From assembly GCF_028416635.1 (NCBI RefSeq), contig NZ_CP114013.1, positions 5,084,001-5,148,000 on the forward strand: 64,000 nucleotides of DNA, in the 5' to 3' direction. This DNA comes from Baekduia alba (lineage in GTDB: Bacteria; Actinomycetota; Thermoleophilia; Solirubrobacterales; Solirubrobacteraceae). Within the stretch, counting starts at the first letter, position 1. Each line of letters opens with the position of its first letter. The notes beneath the pieces were generated by a model that was not told the DNA's origin, searched no databases, and worked only from the letters and a program-made list of their open reading frames with translations. Positions 15,636-24,770 of this stretch are shown here, piece after piece. Position numbers and translations under genes: made by a program.

Positions 15636-16697
15636 ATGGCCGCCATCGACACCCCTCCCCCTGCCCTGCCGCCCAGCATGCTCGCCGCGATGGGCGACAG
15701 CACGCTCGTGAACCTGATCGCCGCCGGCAGCGACGACGCGTTCGCCGCGCTCGACGCCCGCTACCGGTCGCGGCTCGTCCGGTTCGCGCGCGGGTTCGTG
15801 CCGGGCGGGACCGCCGACGCAGAGGACGTGGTGCAGGACGCGCTGGTGCGGGCGGTGCGCGCGCTGCGCAACGGCTCGCGGCCCGAGGCGCTGGGACCGT
15901 GGCTGCACCGCATCACGCGCAACTGCGCGCTGGACCTCAACGCGTCGCGCCGGCGCCATCCGGTCGTCGAGCTCGTCGACCACGCCCATCCGCCGGCCGA
16001 GGACGCCGCGACCGAGGTCGAGCGCTCGCTCGGCATGCGGAAGATCGTCGCCGACGTCGGTCGCCTGCCGGACACGCAGCGCTCGGCGCTCGTCCTGCGC
16101 GAGCTCGAGGGCCGCAGCTACGCCGACATCGCCGACGAGCTCGACACGACGGTCCCGGCGGTCAAGTCGCTGCTCGTCCGTGCCCGCCAGGGCCTGAGGC
16201 GCGCACGCGACGACCGCCGCGTCGCCGCCTGGCTGCCGCTGCCGATCCTCGGCCGCATCGCGGAGCGCGTCGGCACGCTGTGGGAGCCCGTGGCCGCCAG
16301 CGCGACCCCGAAGGTCGCGTGCGCCGCGGTCGTCGCCGTCGGCTCGCTGCCGGTGATGGCCGGCAAGACGCCGGTGCCGATCAACCACCACACCGCGCCC
16401 AAGCACGCGCAGGCCGCGGCCACGCCGAAGCCGCCGGCCCCCGTGACGCGCGACACGCCCGACACCCCGGCGCCGAAGGCCAAGGCCGTGGCTGCCGCGC
16501 CCGCGGGCAAGCCCACCAGCAGCATCGCGACCGTCATCCCGACCGCGCTGCGCCAGGACTGCGCCGACGGCACGATCGACGGCCACTACGCCCAGAGCGT
16601 CCTGAACGTCGCCCTCGAGCGCTCCGCCGACAACGGCGGCTCCGAGTACGGCAGCTGCCGCCAGGCGCTCATGCAGGCCCGCCTGCAGCACGGCTGA
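15636..16697 (+). CDS. ECF sigma factor with membrane anchor and exported tail
   Basis: The 353-residue protein has sigma region 2 (about 36-105, GGTADAEDVVQDALVRAVRA and PWLHRITRNCALDLNASRRR) and region 4 (about 140-190, RLPDTQRSALVLRELEGRSY then DELDTTVPAVKSLLVRARQG). A hydrophobic segment at about 226-243 (KVACAAVVAVGSLPVMAG) follows, then a Pro/Ala/Lys-rich linker and a 55-residue tail with two Cys (QDCADGTIDGHYAQSVLNVA, YGSCRQALMQ). The layout suggests that the sigma domain is tethered to the membrane with its tail outside. No anti-sigma gene adjoins. The start ATG 15636 lacks a strong ribosome site. It is convergent with the primary sigma gene across a hairpin-rich gap. Confidence 0.85.
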   Translation: MAAIDTPPPALPPSMLAAMGDSTLVNLIAAGSDDAFAALDARYRSRLVRFARGFVPGGTADAEDVVQDALVRAVRALRNGSRPEALGPWLHRITRNCALDLNASRRRHPVVELVDHAHPPAEDAATEVERSLGMRKIVADVGRLPDTQRSALVLRELEGRSYADIADELDTTVPAVKSLLVRARQGLRRARDDRRVAAWLPLPILGRIAERVGTLWEPVAASATPKVACAAVVAVGSLPVMAGKTPVPINHHTAPKHAQAAATPKPPAPVTRDTPDTPAPKAKAVAAAPAGKPTSSIATVIPTALRQDCADGTIDGHYAQSVLNVALERSADNGGSEYGSCRQALMQARLQHG

Positions 16698-16743
16698 GAC
16701 CGCGCGCGACCGGCGCGCGCCACGTGCACCCCCAGAACGACGA

Positions 16744-16778
16744 ACGGCGGCGGCGCCCACCTCGGGCGCCGCCGCCGT
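16744..16778 (+). terminator. 15-bp stem terminator after the anchored sigma gene
   Basis: Arms 16744-16758 and 16764-16778 pair perfectly (15 bp) around the loop ACCTC, followed by CCTTAAG. It lies 47 bases beyond the sigma stop. The strong stem suggests a bidirectional terminator between two convergent sigma genes; the T-run is weak. Confidence 0.6.
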
Positions 16779-16788
16779 CCTTAAGAGT

Positions 16789-16854
16789 GAGAGGCCGCGC
16801 TCCCCAGCGCGGCCTCTCGGGAAAGTGAGGGGTGCGCTCCCCAGCACACCCCTC
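16789..16854. repeat. Two related hairpins with a shared loop
   Basis: The first (16789-16818) has a perfect 12-bp stem, GAGAGGCCGCGC/GCGCGGCCTCTC, with loop TCCCCA. The second (16827-16854) has an 11-bp stem with one mismatch, GAGGGGTGCGC/GCACACCCCTC, and the loop region TCCCCA. Both keep the core GCGCTCCCCAGC while the stems differ by matched changes, so the fold rather than the sequence seems conserved. They lie between convergent sigma genes. Confidence 0.55.
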
Positions 16855-16890
16855 TGACCCCTCTCCTCCTCCGGGAAATTTCTCCCCGGA

Positions 16891-18045
16891 CTACGAGGCG
16901 TCCCTAAGGCGCTGGGCCTCGGGGAGCGACTCGAGCTTTTTCAAGGTGTGGTTCTCGATCTGACGAATTCGCTCTCGCGTCACGTTGAAGGCGCGTCCGA
17001 CTTCCTCAAGGGTACGCGGTCGACCCCCGGTAAGTCCAAAGCGCATTTCGATGACCTCGCGCTCACGCTGCGGAAGCGCCGCCAGCGCACGGTGCACGTT
17101 CTCCTTGCGGAGGTTCTCCGCGGCCAGCTCGAACGGCGATTCCGCCGTCTGATCCTCGACGAAGTCGCCCAGCTCGGACTCCTCCTCGTCGCCGATCGGC
17201 TTCTCCAGCGAGATCGGCTGCTGGCTCATCCGCAAGATGTCTCGCACCTCGCGCGGCGTGCAGTCCAGCTCGCCCGCGATCTCCTCCGGGGAGGGCTCGC
17301 GGCCGAGCGACTGGACGAGCTGGCGCTCGACGTGCACGACCTTGTTCAGCTTCTCGACCATGTGCACCGGGATGCGGATGGTCCGGCCCTTGTCGGCGAT
17401 CGCGCGCGTCACGGCCTGGCGGATCCACCACGTGGCGTACGTGGAGAACTTGTACCCGCGGCGGTAGTCGAACTTCTCAACCGCGCGGATCAGCCCGAGC
17501 GAACCCTCCTGGATCAGATCCAGGAACGTCAGCCCGCGGCCCAGGTAGCCCTTGGCGATCGAGACGACGAGGCGCAGGTTGGCCTCCACCATCGCCTGCT
17601 TGGCGACCATGTCGCCGCGCTCGATGCGCTTGGCCAGCGACACCTCCTGCTCGGCCGTCAGCAGCGCGACGCGGCCGATCGAGCGCAGGTACAGGCGCAG
17701 CGAGTCCAGCGACGGCTCGACGGTGAGGTCGATCTCCGGCTTCTTGCGCGTGTCGGCCGTCGTGGCCGTCTGAGACTGGCGGGCTTCCGCCGCCGCCTCC
17801 GCGCGCCCGCTCTCGGAATGGACGGGCTTGCCGTCCGCCGAGACGATGGCGATGCCCTCCTGATCGAGATGCGCGTGCAGCTCGGTGAGCTGCTCCTTCG
17901 TGATCTCGACCTCTTCGAGCGTCGTGGTGATCTGCTCGATGGTGAGGAAGCCCCGCTCTTGCCCTTCCTGGATGAGCGTGCGGAGCTCGTCGAGCTCCGC
18001 GATGGGCGCTTCGTCAGCGAGTAGAACGTCGGTCTTGGTGCTCAA
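16891..18045 (-). CDS. rpoD: Primary RNA polymerase sigma factor (RpoD/SigA)
   Basis: This 384-residue protein has sigma-70 region 1.1 ([20 protein letters not shown]), 1.2 ([20 protein letters not shown]), region 2 ([60 protein letters not shown]), region 3 ([20 protein letters not shown]) and region 4 ([36 protein letters not shown]). It directs RNA polymerase to housekeeping promoters. TTG 18045 is preferred as start because AAGGA stands 6 bases before it and region 1.1 begins right after. The length is short, as in actinobacterial SigA/HrdB without the long acidic N-terminus. A leader of up to about 200 bases precedes it. Confidence 0.96.
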   Translation of the reverse strand: MSTKTDVLLADEAPIAELDELRTLIQEGQERGFLTIEQITTTLEEVEITKEQLTELHAHLDQEGIAIVSADGKPVHSESGRAEAAAEARQSQTATTADTRKKPEIDLTVEPSLDSLRLYLRSIGRVALLTAEQEVSLAKRIERGDMVAKQAMVEANLRLVVSIAKGYLGRGLTFLDLIQEGSLGLIRAVEKFDYRRGYKFSTYATWWIRQAVTRAIADKGRTIRIPVHMVEKLNKVVHVERQLVQSLGREPSPEEIAGELDCTPREVRDILRMSQQPISLEKPIGDEEESELGDFVEDQTAESPFELAAENLRKENVHRALAALPQREREVIEMRFGLTGGRPRTLEEVGRAFNVTRERIRQIENHTLKKLESLPEAQRLRDAS

Positions 18046-18285
18046 CCCGATCCTTGTGGACGTCGTTCCCGGACCCCGCACCCCCGTGCCAGGTCCCTCT
18101 CTCTTCCCTGTGCTGCATGTTGGAACGCACCCCGAGGTGCAAGTGCGACGTAGCCGCCGCATGAGGCTGAGCCGTGTTCCTCTCGTGCTGTGACGGAGGT
18201 GCTCTTAGCCGACGTCGGGATTGTTAGCACAGGTTAGGACGACCAGGGAATCCCAAAAAGTGGTGGCGATAGGCTAGATCGGGTC

Positions 18286-19284
18286 ATGCAGCCGACGACG
18301 AGCCTCGTGAACTCCCCAGACGTCCAGGCCCAACAGCCCACCGTGCACGTCTCGCTGTCGCGCGTCGGGGTCACCAACGTCGAGAAGGTCATCCGCATCT
18401 CCCGCGACGGTCGCGAGGAGCTGTACTGGGCCAAGCTCGAGTGCTTCGTCGACCTCGGCCCGCAGCAGAAGGGCGCGCACATGTCGCGCTTCGAGGAGAC
18501 CGTCAACGACGCGATCGGCGAAGTGATCCTTGGATCCTCCGCATTCCGGGCCGAGCAACTGGCGACCCGGATCGCCGAGCTGGTGCGGGAGCGCCAGGAC
18601 GCCAAGCGCGCCGAGGTCACCATCGCCGCGCGCTACCCGGAGCACAAGCCCGCACCGGTCTCCGGCATCCAGACGCAGGAGCTGTACACGCTCTTCGGAA
18701 CGGCGGTCGCGACCGAGTCCGGCACGCGCCGGCTGATCGGCGTCGCCGCGCAGGGCATGACTGCATGTCCTTGTGCACAGCAGCTCGTTGCCGGAGCGGC
18801 AAGGGAGCGTCTGACCGCTGACGGGTTCGACGACGACCAGATCGAGCGGATCTTCGAGCACGTCCCGGTGGCGACCCACAACCAGCGCGGCCTCGGGACG
18901 CTGCACATCGGGTGCCCCGAGGACTACGACAACGACATCGACGCCGCGCAGCTGCTGGCGATCGTCGAGGACTCGATGTCCTCGGAGATCTACGAGATGA
19001 TGAAGCGCTCTGACGAGGGCGCCGTGGTCGAGAAGGCGCACCGCCGCCCGCGCTTCGTCGAGGACTGCGTGCGCGAGATGATCAAGGGCGTCCTCGACAC
19101 CCTCCCAGACCTCGCGCCGGGCGCGTTCGTCTCCGCCCGCCAGGAGAACCTCGAGACCATCCACCAGCACAACGTGGTGGCGGAGCGCTTCGGCCTGCTG
19201 TCCGAGCTCCAGCACGAGCTGGACTCCGGCGAGCACGCCGCGCACCACACGTCGACGCGCGCCTGGCTCGACGGCCTCGAGTGA
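18286..19284 (+). CDS. folE2: GTP cyclohydrolase FolE2 (MptA-type)
   Basis: The 332-residue protein is a type IB GTP cyclohydrolase. It makes 7,8-dihydroneopterin triphosphate, the first step of folate synthesis. Motifs seen: SRVGVTNVEKVIRI near the start, LECFVDLGPQQKGAHMSRFE at about 52-71, the metal Cys in GMTACPCAQQ (Cys161 and Cys163 region), HNQRGLGTLHIGCPED and VVEKAHRRPRFVEDCVREM. FolE2 is unrelated in sequence to FolE1 and uses Mn or Fe rather than only Zn, so it often stands in under zinc limitation. The gene is divergent from the primary sigma gene, and no Zur-type box was recognised in the 240-bp gap. No other folate gene is adjacent. Confidence 0.95.
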   Translation: MQPTTSLVNSPDVQAQQPTVHVSLSRVGVTNVEKVIRISRDGREELYWAKLECFVDLGPQQKGAHMSRFEETVNDAIGEVILGSSAFRAEQLATRIAELVRERQDAKRAEVTIAARYPEHKPAPVSGIQTQELYTLFGTAVATESGTRRLIGVAAQGMTACPCAQQLVAGAARERLTADGFDDDQIERIFEHVPVATHNQRGLGTLHIGCPEDYDNDIDAAQLLAIVEDSMSSEIYEMMKRSDEGAVVEKAHRRPRFVEDCVREMIKGVLDTLPDLAPGAFVSARQENLETIHQHNVVAERFGLLSELQHELDSGEHAAHHTSTRAWLDGLE

Positions 19285-19354
19285 GCTGACGGTGAGCTGA
19301 CCTGCGCGGACGGCGTGCTCAAGTGGGCCGCCGCCGTGCCGACGCCTGAGGGAG

Positions 19355-21847
19355 ATGAGGCGCCGGCCCTCCCTCTCGTCTCCTGTCCTCCAGATCGTGG
19401 GGGTCGCGATCCTGTACGCCGCCGCCGTCCGGCTGGCCTGGGCGCTGCCGGTCCGGTCGGGCCTGATCGCGGTCTGGCCGGCCGCGGGCATCGCGCTCGG
19501 CCTGCTGCTGCGCGGCGGCAAGCGGCTGTGGCCCGGCGTCCTGCTCGGCGCGTTCGCCGCCAAGCTCGGTCACAGCGGCCTGATCTCGGCGGTCGGCGGC
19601 GCGGTCGCGCCCACGGTCGAGGTCCTGCTGTGCGTCGCGCTCATCGACCGGTTCATCCGCCCGCTGATGGCGCGCCCCGCACTCGGGCGCTTCGCCGGGA
19701 TCGGCGTCCTGTTCGTCGGCGCCACGGCCAGCGGCCTGATCGGCCAGACCGCGCTGACGCTCGCCGACCAGCGCTACGGCCCGTTCGCCGAGTCGGTCGC
19801 GCGCTGGGCGCTGGGCGACGTCGCCGGCATGCTGCTCTTCGCCCCGCTGATCGCCGCGGTCGGCCGCGAGCCGCTGCCGCACCTGCGCCCGCTGCGGATC
19901 CTCGAGGACGCCGTCGTCGCGACGGGCCTGGTCGTCGCGTGCCTGCTCATCTTCCGCACCGAGTACGGCCAGATCTGGCTGCTGATCCCGATCGGCGTGT
20001 GGCTCGTCCTGCGCGGCAGCAAGCTGACCGTCGCGCTCGGCTCGATCGGCCTCACGGTCGTCGGGGTCTACGAGACGTCGGCCGGCAACGGCCCGCTGGC
20101 GATCGGCGGGACGCACGACATCCTCGTCGCCCAGGGCTTCGCCGTCCTGATGTCGACCTGCCTGTACCTGCTCTCCGCGCTGACCGACGACCGCCGCCGG
20201 ATGCTCGCCGAGCACCAGCGCCTGTCCGAGGAGGCCGCCGCGCTGCACCGCGTCGCCTCGACGGTCGCCCGCGGCGCCAAGCTGGTCGAGGTCGCCGAGC
20301 TGGCCGGCGCCGAGGTCGCGTCCCTGCTGGGCATGGACGTCGGCGCCGTCGTCGCGTTCGAGGACCGCTCGGACATGGTGCGCTCCATCGGCCACGGCAC
20401 CGCGCCCGGCGTCGTCCCGCCGCATCTGCCGCCGTTCGTCCCGATCGCGCCCGGCAGCGCGATCGACCGCCTCCGCGCCACCGGCCGGCCGGAGCGCTTC
20501 GACGAGCGCGGACTGGCCGTCCCGAGCATGCCGCCCTACCGGCAGCGGATCGCCGCGCCGATCGTCGTCGAGGCCCGCCTGTGGGGCGCGATGAGCGTCA
20601 GCACGCCGCGGACCGACGACCTGGCGTGCGACATCGAGGACCGCCTCGGGCGCTTCGCCGAGCTGATCGGCATGGCGATCGCCAACGCCGACGCCCAGGC
20701 GCGGCTCGTCGCCCAGGCCACGACCGACCAGCTCACCGGCCTCGTCAACCACCGCGCCTTCCACGAGCGCCTGCGCGAGGAGGCCGCGGTCGCGCATCGC
20801 CACGGCACGCCGCTCGCGCTGGCCGTCTTCGACCTCGACCGCTTCAAGCAGGTCAACGACACGCTCGGCCACGTCGGCGGCGACGCTGTCCTGGCCGAGA
20901 CCGCGCGCCGGATGTCCTCCGCCGCGCGCGCGGGCGAGCTGGTCGCGCGCATCGGCGGCGACGAGCTGGCGCTGCTGATGCCCGGCGTCGAGGGCGAGGA
21001 CGCCCATGCGGCGGCCGAGCGCATCCGCCGCGCGGTGGCCGCGCTGCCGTTCGCCGACGCGGGCGCGATGACGTTGAGCGCGGGCGTCTGCGACCTCACG
21101 CAGGCCGACGACCCCGAAGAGCTGCTGCGGCTGGCCGACGGCGCGCTGTACTGGGCCAAGGCCCACGGACGCGACGCGTGCATCCGCTACTCGCCGCACG
21201 TCGTCGAGGAGCTGAGCGCCGCCGAGCGCGCCGACCGCCTCGAGCACGCCCGTGCGCTCGCCGCCCTGGGAGCGTTGGCCCGCGCGATCGACGCCAAGGA
21301 CCCGGCGACGATCCGCCACTCCGAGCGCGTGGCCGCGCTCGCCTGCGAGCTGGCGACCGAGTCGGGCTGGTGCGCCGCCGACGTCGCGCGGCTGCACGAC
21401 GCGGCCGTCGTCCACGACGTCGGCAAGATCGGCGTGCCGGACGCCGTGCTGAGCAAGCCCTCGCGGTTGACCGGCGCCGAGTACGAGATCATCAAGCGCC
21501 ACGCCGACCTCGGCGCCCGCATCGTCGCCGAGATGCTCGACGGCGAGCAGGTCGCGTGGGTGCGCGGCCACCACGAGCGCCACGACGGACGCGGCTACCC
21601 GGACGGCCTCGGCGGCGACGCGATCGCCGACGGCGCCCGCCTCATGGCCCTGGCCGACGCGTGGGACGCGATGACCGGCGCCCGCGTCTACAGCGCGCCG
21701 ATGACGCTCGGCGCCGCGCTCGACGAGGTCCGCCGCAACGACGGCGCGCAGTTCCACCCCGACGCGGTCGCCGCGCTGGAGCGCGTGCACGCGCGCGGCG
21801 CGCTGGGCGTGCTCACGGGCGACGCGACGACGCCGGCCGCGGTCTGA
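19355..21847 (+). CDS. MASE1-GAF-GGDEF-HD-GYP signalling protein
   Basis: The 830-residue protein has an N-terminal membrane sensor of about eight helices (residues 10-290) with the MASE1-like segment LIAVWPAAGIALGLLLRGGK, a GAF domain (about 300-445), a GGDEF domain (about 450-605, FDLDRFKQVNDTLGHVGGDA, site GGDEL at 534-538) and an HD-GYP domain (about 640-815, VVHDVGKIGVPD with His687-Asp688, HHERHDGRGYP near 740-749). HD-GYP enzymes hydrolyse cyclic di-GMP to GMP. The GGDEF site has Leu in place of Phe, so cyclase activity is uncertain. It overlaps the end of the convergent pgsA by 35 bases. No direct partner is adjacent. Confidence 0.93.
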   Translation: MRRRPSLSSPVLQIVGVAILYAAAVRLAWALPVRSGLIAVWPAAGIALGLLLRGGKRLWPGVLLGAFAAKLGHSGLISAVGGAVAPTVEVLLCVALIDRFIRPLMARPALGRFAGIGVLFVGATASGLIGQTALTLADQRYGPFAESVARWALGDVAGMLLFAPLIAAVGREPLPHLRPLRILEDAVVATGLVVACLLIFRTEYGQIWLLIPIGVWLVLRGSKLTVALGSIGLTVVGVYETSAGNGPLAIGGTHDILVAQGFAVLMSTCLYLLSALTDDRRRMLAEHQRLSEEAAALHRVASTVARGAKLVEVAELAGAEVASLLGMDVGAVVAFEDRSDMVRSIGHGTAPGVVPPHLPPFVPIAPGSAIDRLRATGRPERFDERGLAVPSMPPYRQRIAAPIVVEARLWGAMSVSTPRTDDLACDIEDRLGRFAELIGMAIANADAQARLVAQATTDQLTGLVNHRAFHERLREEAAVAHRHGTPLALAVFDLDRFKQVNDTLGHVGGDAVLAETARRMSSAARAGELVARIGGDELALLMPGVEGEDAHAAAERIRRAVAALPFADAGAMTLSAGVCDLTQADDPEELLRLADGALYWAKAHGRDACIRYSPHVVEELSAAERADRLEHARALAALGALARAIDAKDPATIRHSERVAALACELATESGWCAADVARLHDAAVVHDVGKIGVPDAVLSKPSRLTGAEYEIIKRHADLGARIVAEMLDGEQVAWVRGHHERHDGRGYPDGLGGDAIADGARLMALADAWDAMTGARVYSAPMTLGAALDEVRRNDGAQFHPDAVAALERVHARGALGVLTGDATTPAAV

Positions 21848-22442
21848 GCGGCGACGGGTCCTGCGGGGCGGCCTCGGCGGCCGCGACCGCGGCGGCGGCG
21901 CGGCGGCGCTCGTCGGCCTCGCGCAGCATCCGGCGCAGGCCGAAGAAGTAGTCGATGCCCGAGATGACCGTGACCGCGACGGCCGCGTAGACCAGCAGGT
22001 CGACCCACAGCGGCGTCGGGTCGAAGGCGATCAGGAAGAAGATCGCCGCGACCTGCACCATCGTCTTGATCTTGCCCCAGCCCGCCGCCGGGATGATCAC
22101 GCCCTGGGCGGTGGCGGCCATGCGCGTCACGGTGACCGCCAGCTCGCGCGTGACGATGACCATCGCGATCCACGCCTGCAGCCGATCGAGCGAGACGAGC
22201 GCGAACAGCGCGGCGATGACCAGCAGCTTGTCGGCGATCGGGTCCATCAGCTTGCCGAACGAGGTGATGGAGTTGCGCGACCGGGCGAGGTAGCCGTCCA
22301 GCGCGTCGGTGACCGACGCGGCCGCGAAGACGATCGCCGCCAGCAGGTCGTTGCCGGTCTCGCCCAGCAGCGCGACGACCAGCACCGGGACCAGCAGGAT
22401 CCGGACGACGGTCAGGACGTTGGGGAGGTTCAGCGGGAGCAC
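21813..22442 (-). CDS. pgsA: CDP-diacylglycerol--glycerol-3-phosphate 3-phosphatidyltransferase
   Basis: The 209-residue membrane protein begins VLPLNLPNVLTVVRILLVPV from GTG 22442 and contains the CDP-alcohol phosphotransferase motif D46-x2-D49-G-x2-A-R-x8-G-x3-D67-x3-D71 (DALDGYLARSRNSITSFGKL then MDPIADKL). It makes phosphatidylglycerophosphate at the inner membrane. About five helices and an Ala/Glu-rich C-terminal tail of 40 residues follow. It is 26 bases downstream of the DMT transporter gene on the same strand, so it is probably cotranscribed. No clear ribosome site precedes the GTG. Its last 35 bases overlap the convergent signalling gene. Confidence 0.93.
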   Translation of the reverse strand: MLPLNLPNVLTVVRILLVPVLVVALLGETGNDLLAAIVFAAASVTDALDGYLARSRNSITSFGKLMDPIADKLLVIAALFALVSLDRLQAWIAMVIVTRELAVTVTRMAATAQGVIIPAAGWGKIKTMVQVAAIFFLIAFDPTPLWVDLLVYAAVAVTVISGIDYFFGLRRMLREADERRRAAAAVAAAEAAPQDPSPLRPRPASSRRP

Positions 22443-22468
22443 GCGCGTTCGCCGTGAAGTATCGCCGG

Positions 22469-23347
22469 TCAGGCCTCGGCGGACGCGGGTGCGGTCCGCG
22501 AGGAGCCCACGGACGCCACGACGACGAGCGCCATCGCGACCAGCTCGCGGGCGTCGAGCGACTGGCCGAGGATCACGAAGCCCGCCAGCACGGCGACCGC
22601 CGGCTCCATGCTCATCAGCACGCCGAAGACGTTGGCCGGCAGGCGGCGCAGCGCCTCGGTCTCCAAGCTGTAGGGGATGACCGAGGACGCCAGCGCCACG
22701 CACGCGCCGAGCGCCAGCCACTGTGGCTCCAGGAGCGTCGTCCCGGCCTCGGCGACGCCCGGGACCAGCGGGACGAGCGCCGCGACGACCATGGCCAGCG
22801 CGAGCCCTTCGCTGCCCTCGTAGGCCGTCGTCGCGCGCTGCGCGATCAGGATGTAGGCCGCCCAACACGCCGCCGCGGCGAGGGTCAGGACCAACCCCAC
22901 CGTGTCGAGCCCGGCGCCGAACGGGTTGGACAGCAGCACGATCCCGACGGCGGCCAGCGCGGCCCAGACGAGGTCGAGCCGGCGGCGCGACATCGCGACC
23001 GCGACGCCGAGCGGTCCGGCGAACTCGATCGTCACCGCGACGCCGAGCGGGATCCGGTCCAGCGCCTCGTAGAAGAACACGTTCATCCCGCCGAGCGTCA
23101 GGCCGAACAGCGCGACGAGGCGCAGGTCGCGCGCCGACCGCCCCCGCACCCGCGGCCGGACGAGCGCCATCAGGATGACCGCGGCCCACGTCAGCCGCAG
23201 CACCGACGTGCCGGCCGGGCCGAGGTCGTCGAACAGCGTCGCGGCGACGGCGGCGCCGAACTGGATCGACGTGACCCCGGACAGCACCAGGGCGATCGGG
23301 GGAATCCGATCGAGCCCGGGAAGCCCCTGCGCGGTCGCCGTCGGCAC
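22469..23347 (-). CDS. EamA/DMT-family exporter (RhtA-like)
   Basis: The 292-residue protein has ten predicted helices in two EamA repeats. The first ends around DRIPLGVAVTIEFAGPLGVA, a motif of RhtA-type threonine/homoserine exporters, and the second contains SSVIPYSLETEALRRLPANV and LMSMEPAVAVLAGFVILGQS. It should export small amino acids or related metabolites in exchange with protons. It is upstream of pgsA on the same strand and divergent from the MerR operon (gap 76 bp). The substrate is inferred from the motif only. Confidence 0.88.
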   Translation of the reverse strand: MPTATAQGLPGLDRIPPIALVLSGVTSIQFGAAVAATLFDDLGPAGTSVLRLTWAAVILMALVRPRVRGRSARDLRLVALFGLTLGGMNVFFYEALDRIPLGVAVTIEFAGPLGVAVAMSRRRLDLVWAALAAVGIVLLSNPFGAGLDTVGLVLTLAAAACWAAYILIAQRATTAYEGSEGLALAMVVAALVPLVPGVAEAGTTLLEPQWLALGACVALASSVIPYSLETEALRRLPANVFGVLMSMEPAVAVLAGFVILGQSLDARELVAMALVVVASVGSSRTAPASAEA

Positions 23348-23386
23348 GGCGCCAGACGGTAGCGACGACCGCCGGACGCGGCGCCC

Positions 23387-23417
23387 TTGACTTCGAGCGC
23401 GCTCGAAGTCCTACCGT
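23387..23417 (+). promoter_or_regulatory. MerR-type promoter with 19-bp spacer and 22-bp palindrome
   Basis: TTGACT at 23387-23392 and TACCGT at 23412-23417 are separated by 19 bp, the long spacer typical of MerR-activated promoters. A perfect 22-bp palindrome (arms GACTTCGAGCG and CGCTCGAAGTC, 23389-23410) fills the spacer. Transcription should start near 23424, which is the ATG of the merR-like gene, so the mRNA is likely leaderless. It fits autoregulation of the downstream operon. Confidence 0.75.
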
Positions 23418-23423
23418 GGGGGC

Positions 23424-23786
23424 ATGGCCGTCTCGATGACCATCTCCGAAGCCGCGGAGGCCTCCGGTCTCACCGCGCACACGCTGCGCTACTACGAGCG
23501 CGCCGGCTTGCTCGAGCCGATCGGGCGCGAGGCCGGCGGGCGCCGCCGCTACGACGACGCCGACCTGGCGCGCATCGCGTTCCTGACCAAGCTGCGCTCG
23601 ACCGGCATGCCGATCCGCCAGGTCCGCGTGTACGCGGAGCTGCTGCGCGCCGGCGAGGGCAACGAGCGCGAGCGGCTGGCGCTGCTGGAGGCCCACCGCG
23701 ACACGGTGCGCGAACGGCTCGCCGAGATGGAGCGCCATCTCGAGCTCATCGACTACAAGATCGACATCTACCGGGAGAAGATCTAG
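23424..23786 (+). CDS. MerR-family transcriptional regulator
   Basis: The 120-residue protein has an N-terminal winged helix, TISEAAEASGLTAHTLRYYE at about 6-25 followed by RAGLLEPIGRE, and wing RRRYDDADLARIAFLTKLRS, then a long coiled-coil helix (about 80-115). The LTAHTLRYYER form is typical of MerR proteins related to SoxR/NolA types. There are no Cys, so it is not a metal or Fe-S sensor. It heads an operon with an aldo/keto reductase 3 bases downstream. Its own promoter carries the 22-bp palindrome, so it should regulate the operon, perhaps in response to a reactive carbonyl or drug (inference). Confidence 0.93.
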   Translation: MAVSMTISEAAEASGLTAHTLRYYERAGLLEPIGREAGGRRRYDDADLARIAFLTKLRSTGMPIRQVRVYAELLRAGEGNERERLALLEAHRDTVRERLAEMERHLELIDYKIDIYREKI

Positions 23787-23789
23787 AAC

Positions 23790-24769
<980 letters not shown>

Positions 24770-24770
<1 letters not shown>

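Noticed and set aside
19315-21951. 878-codon open frame on the plus strand and 823-codon frame on the minus strand
   Set aside because: Both are shadows of the MASE1-GAF-GGDEF-HD-GYP gene; the real frame has all domain motifs.
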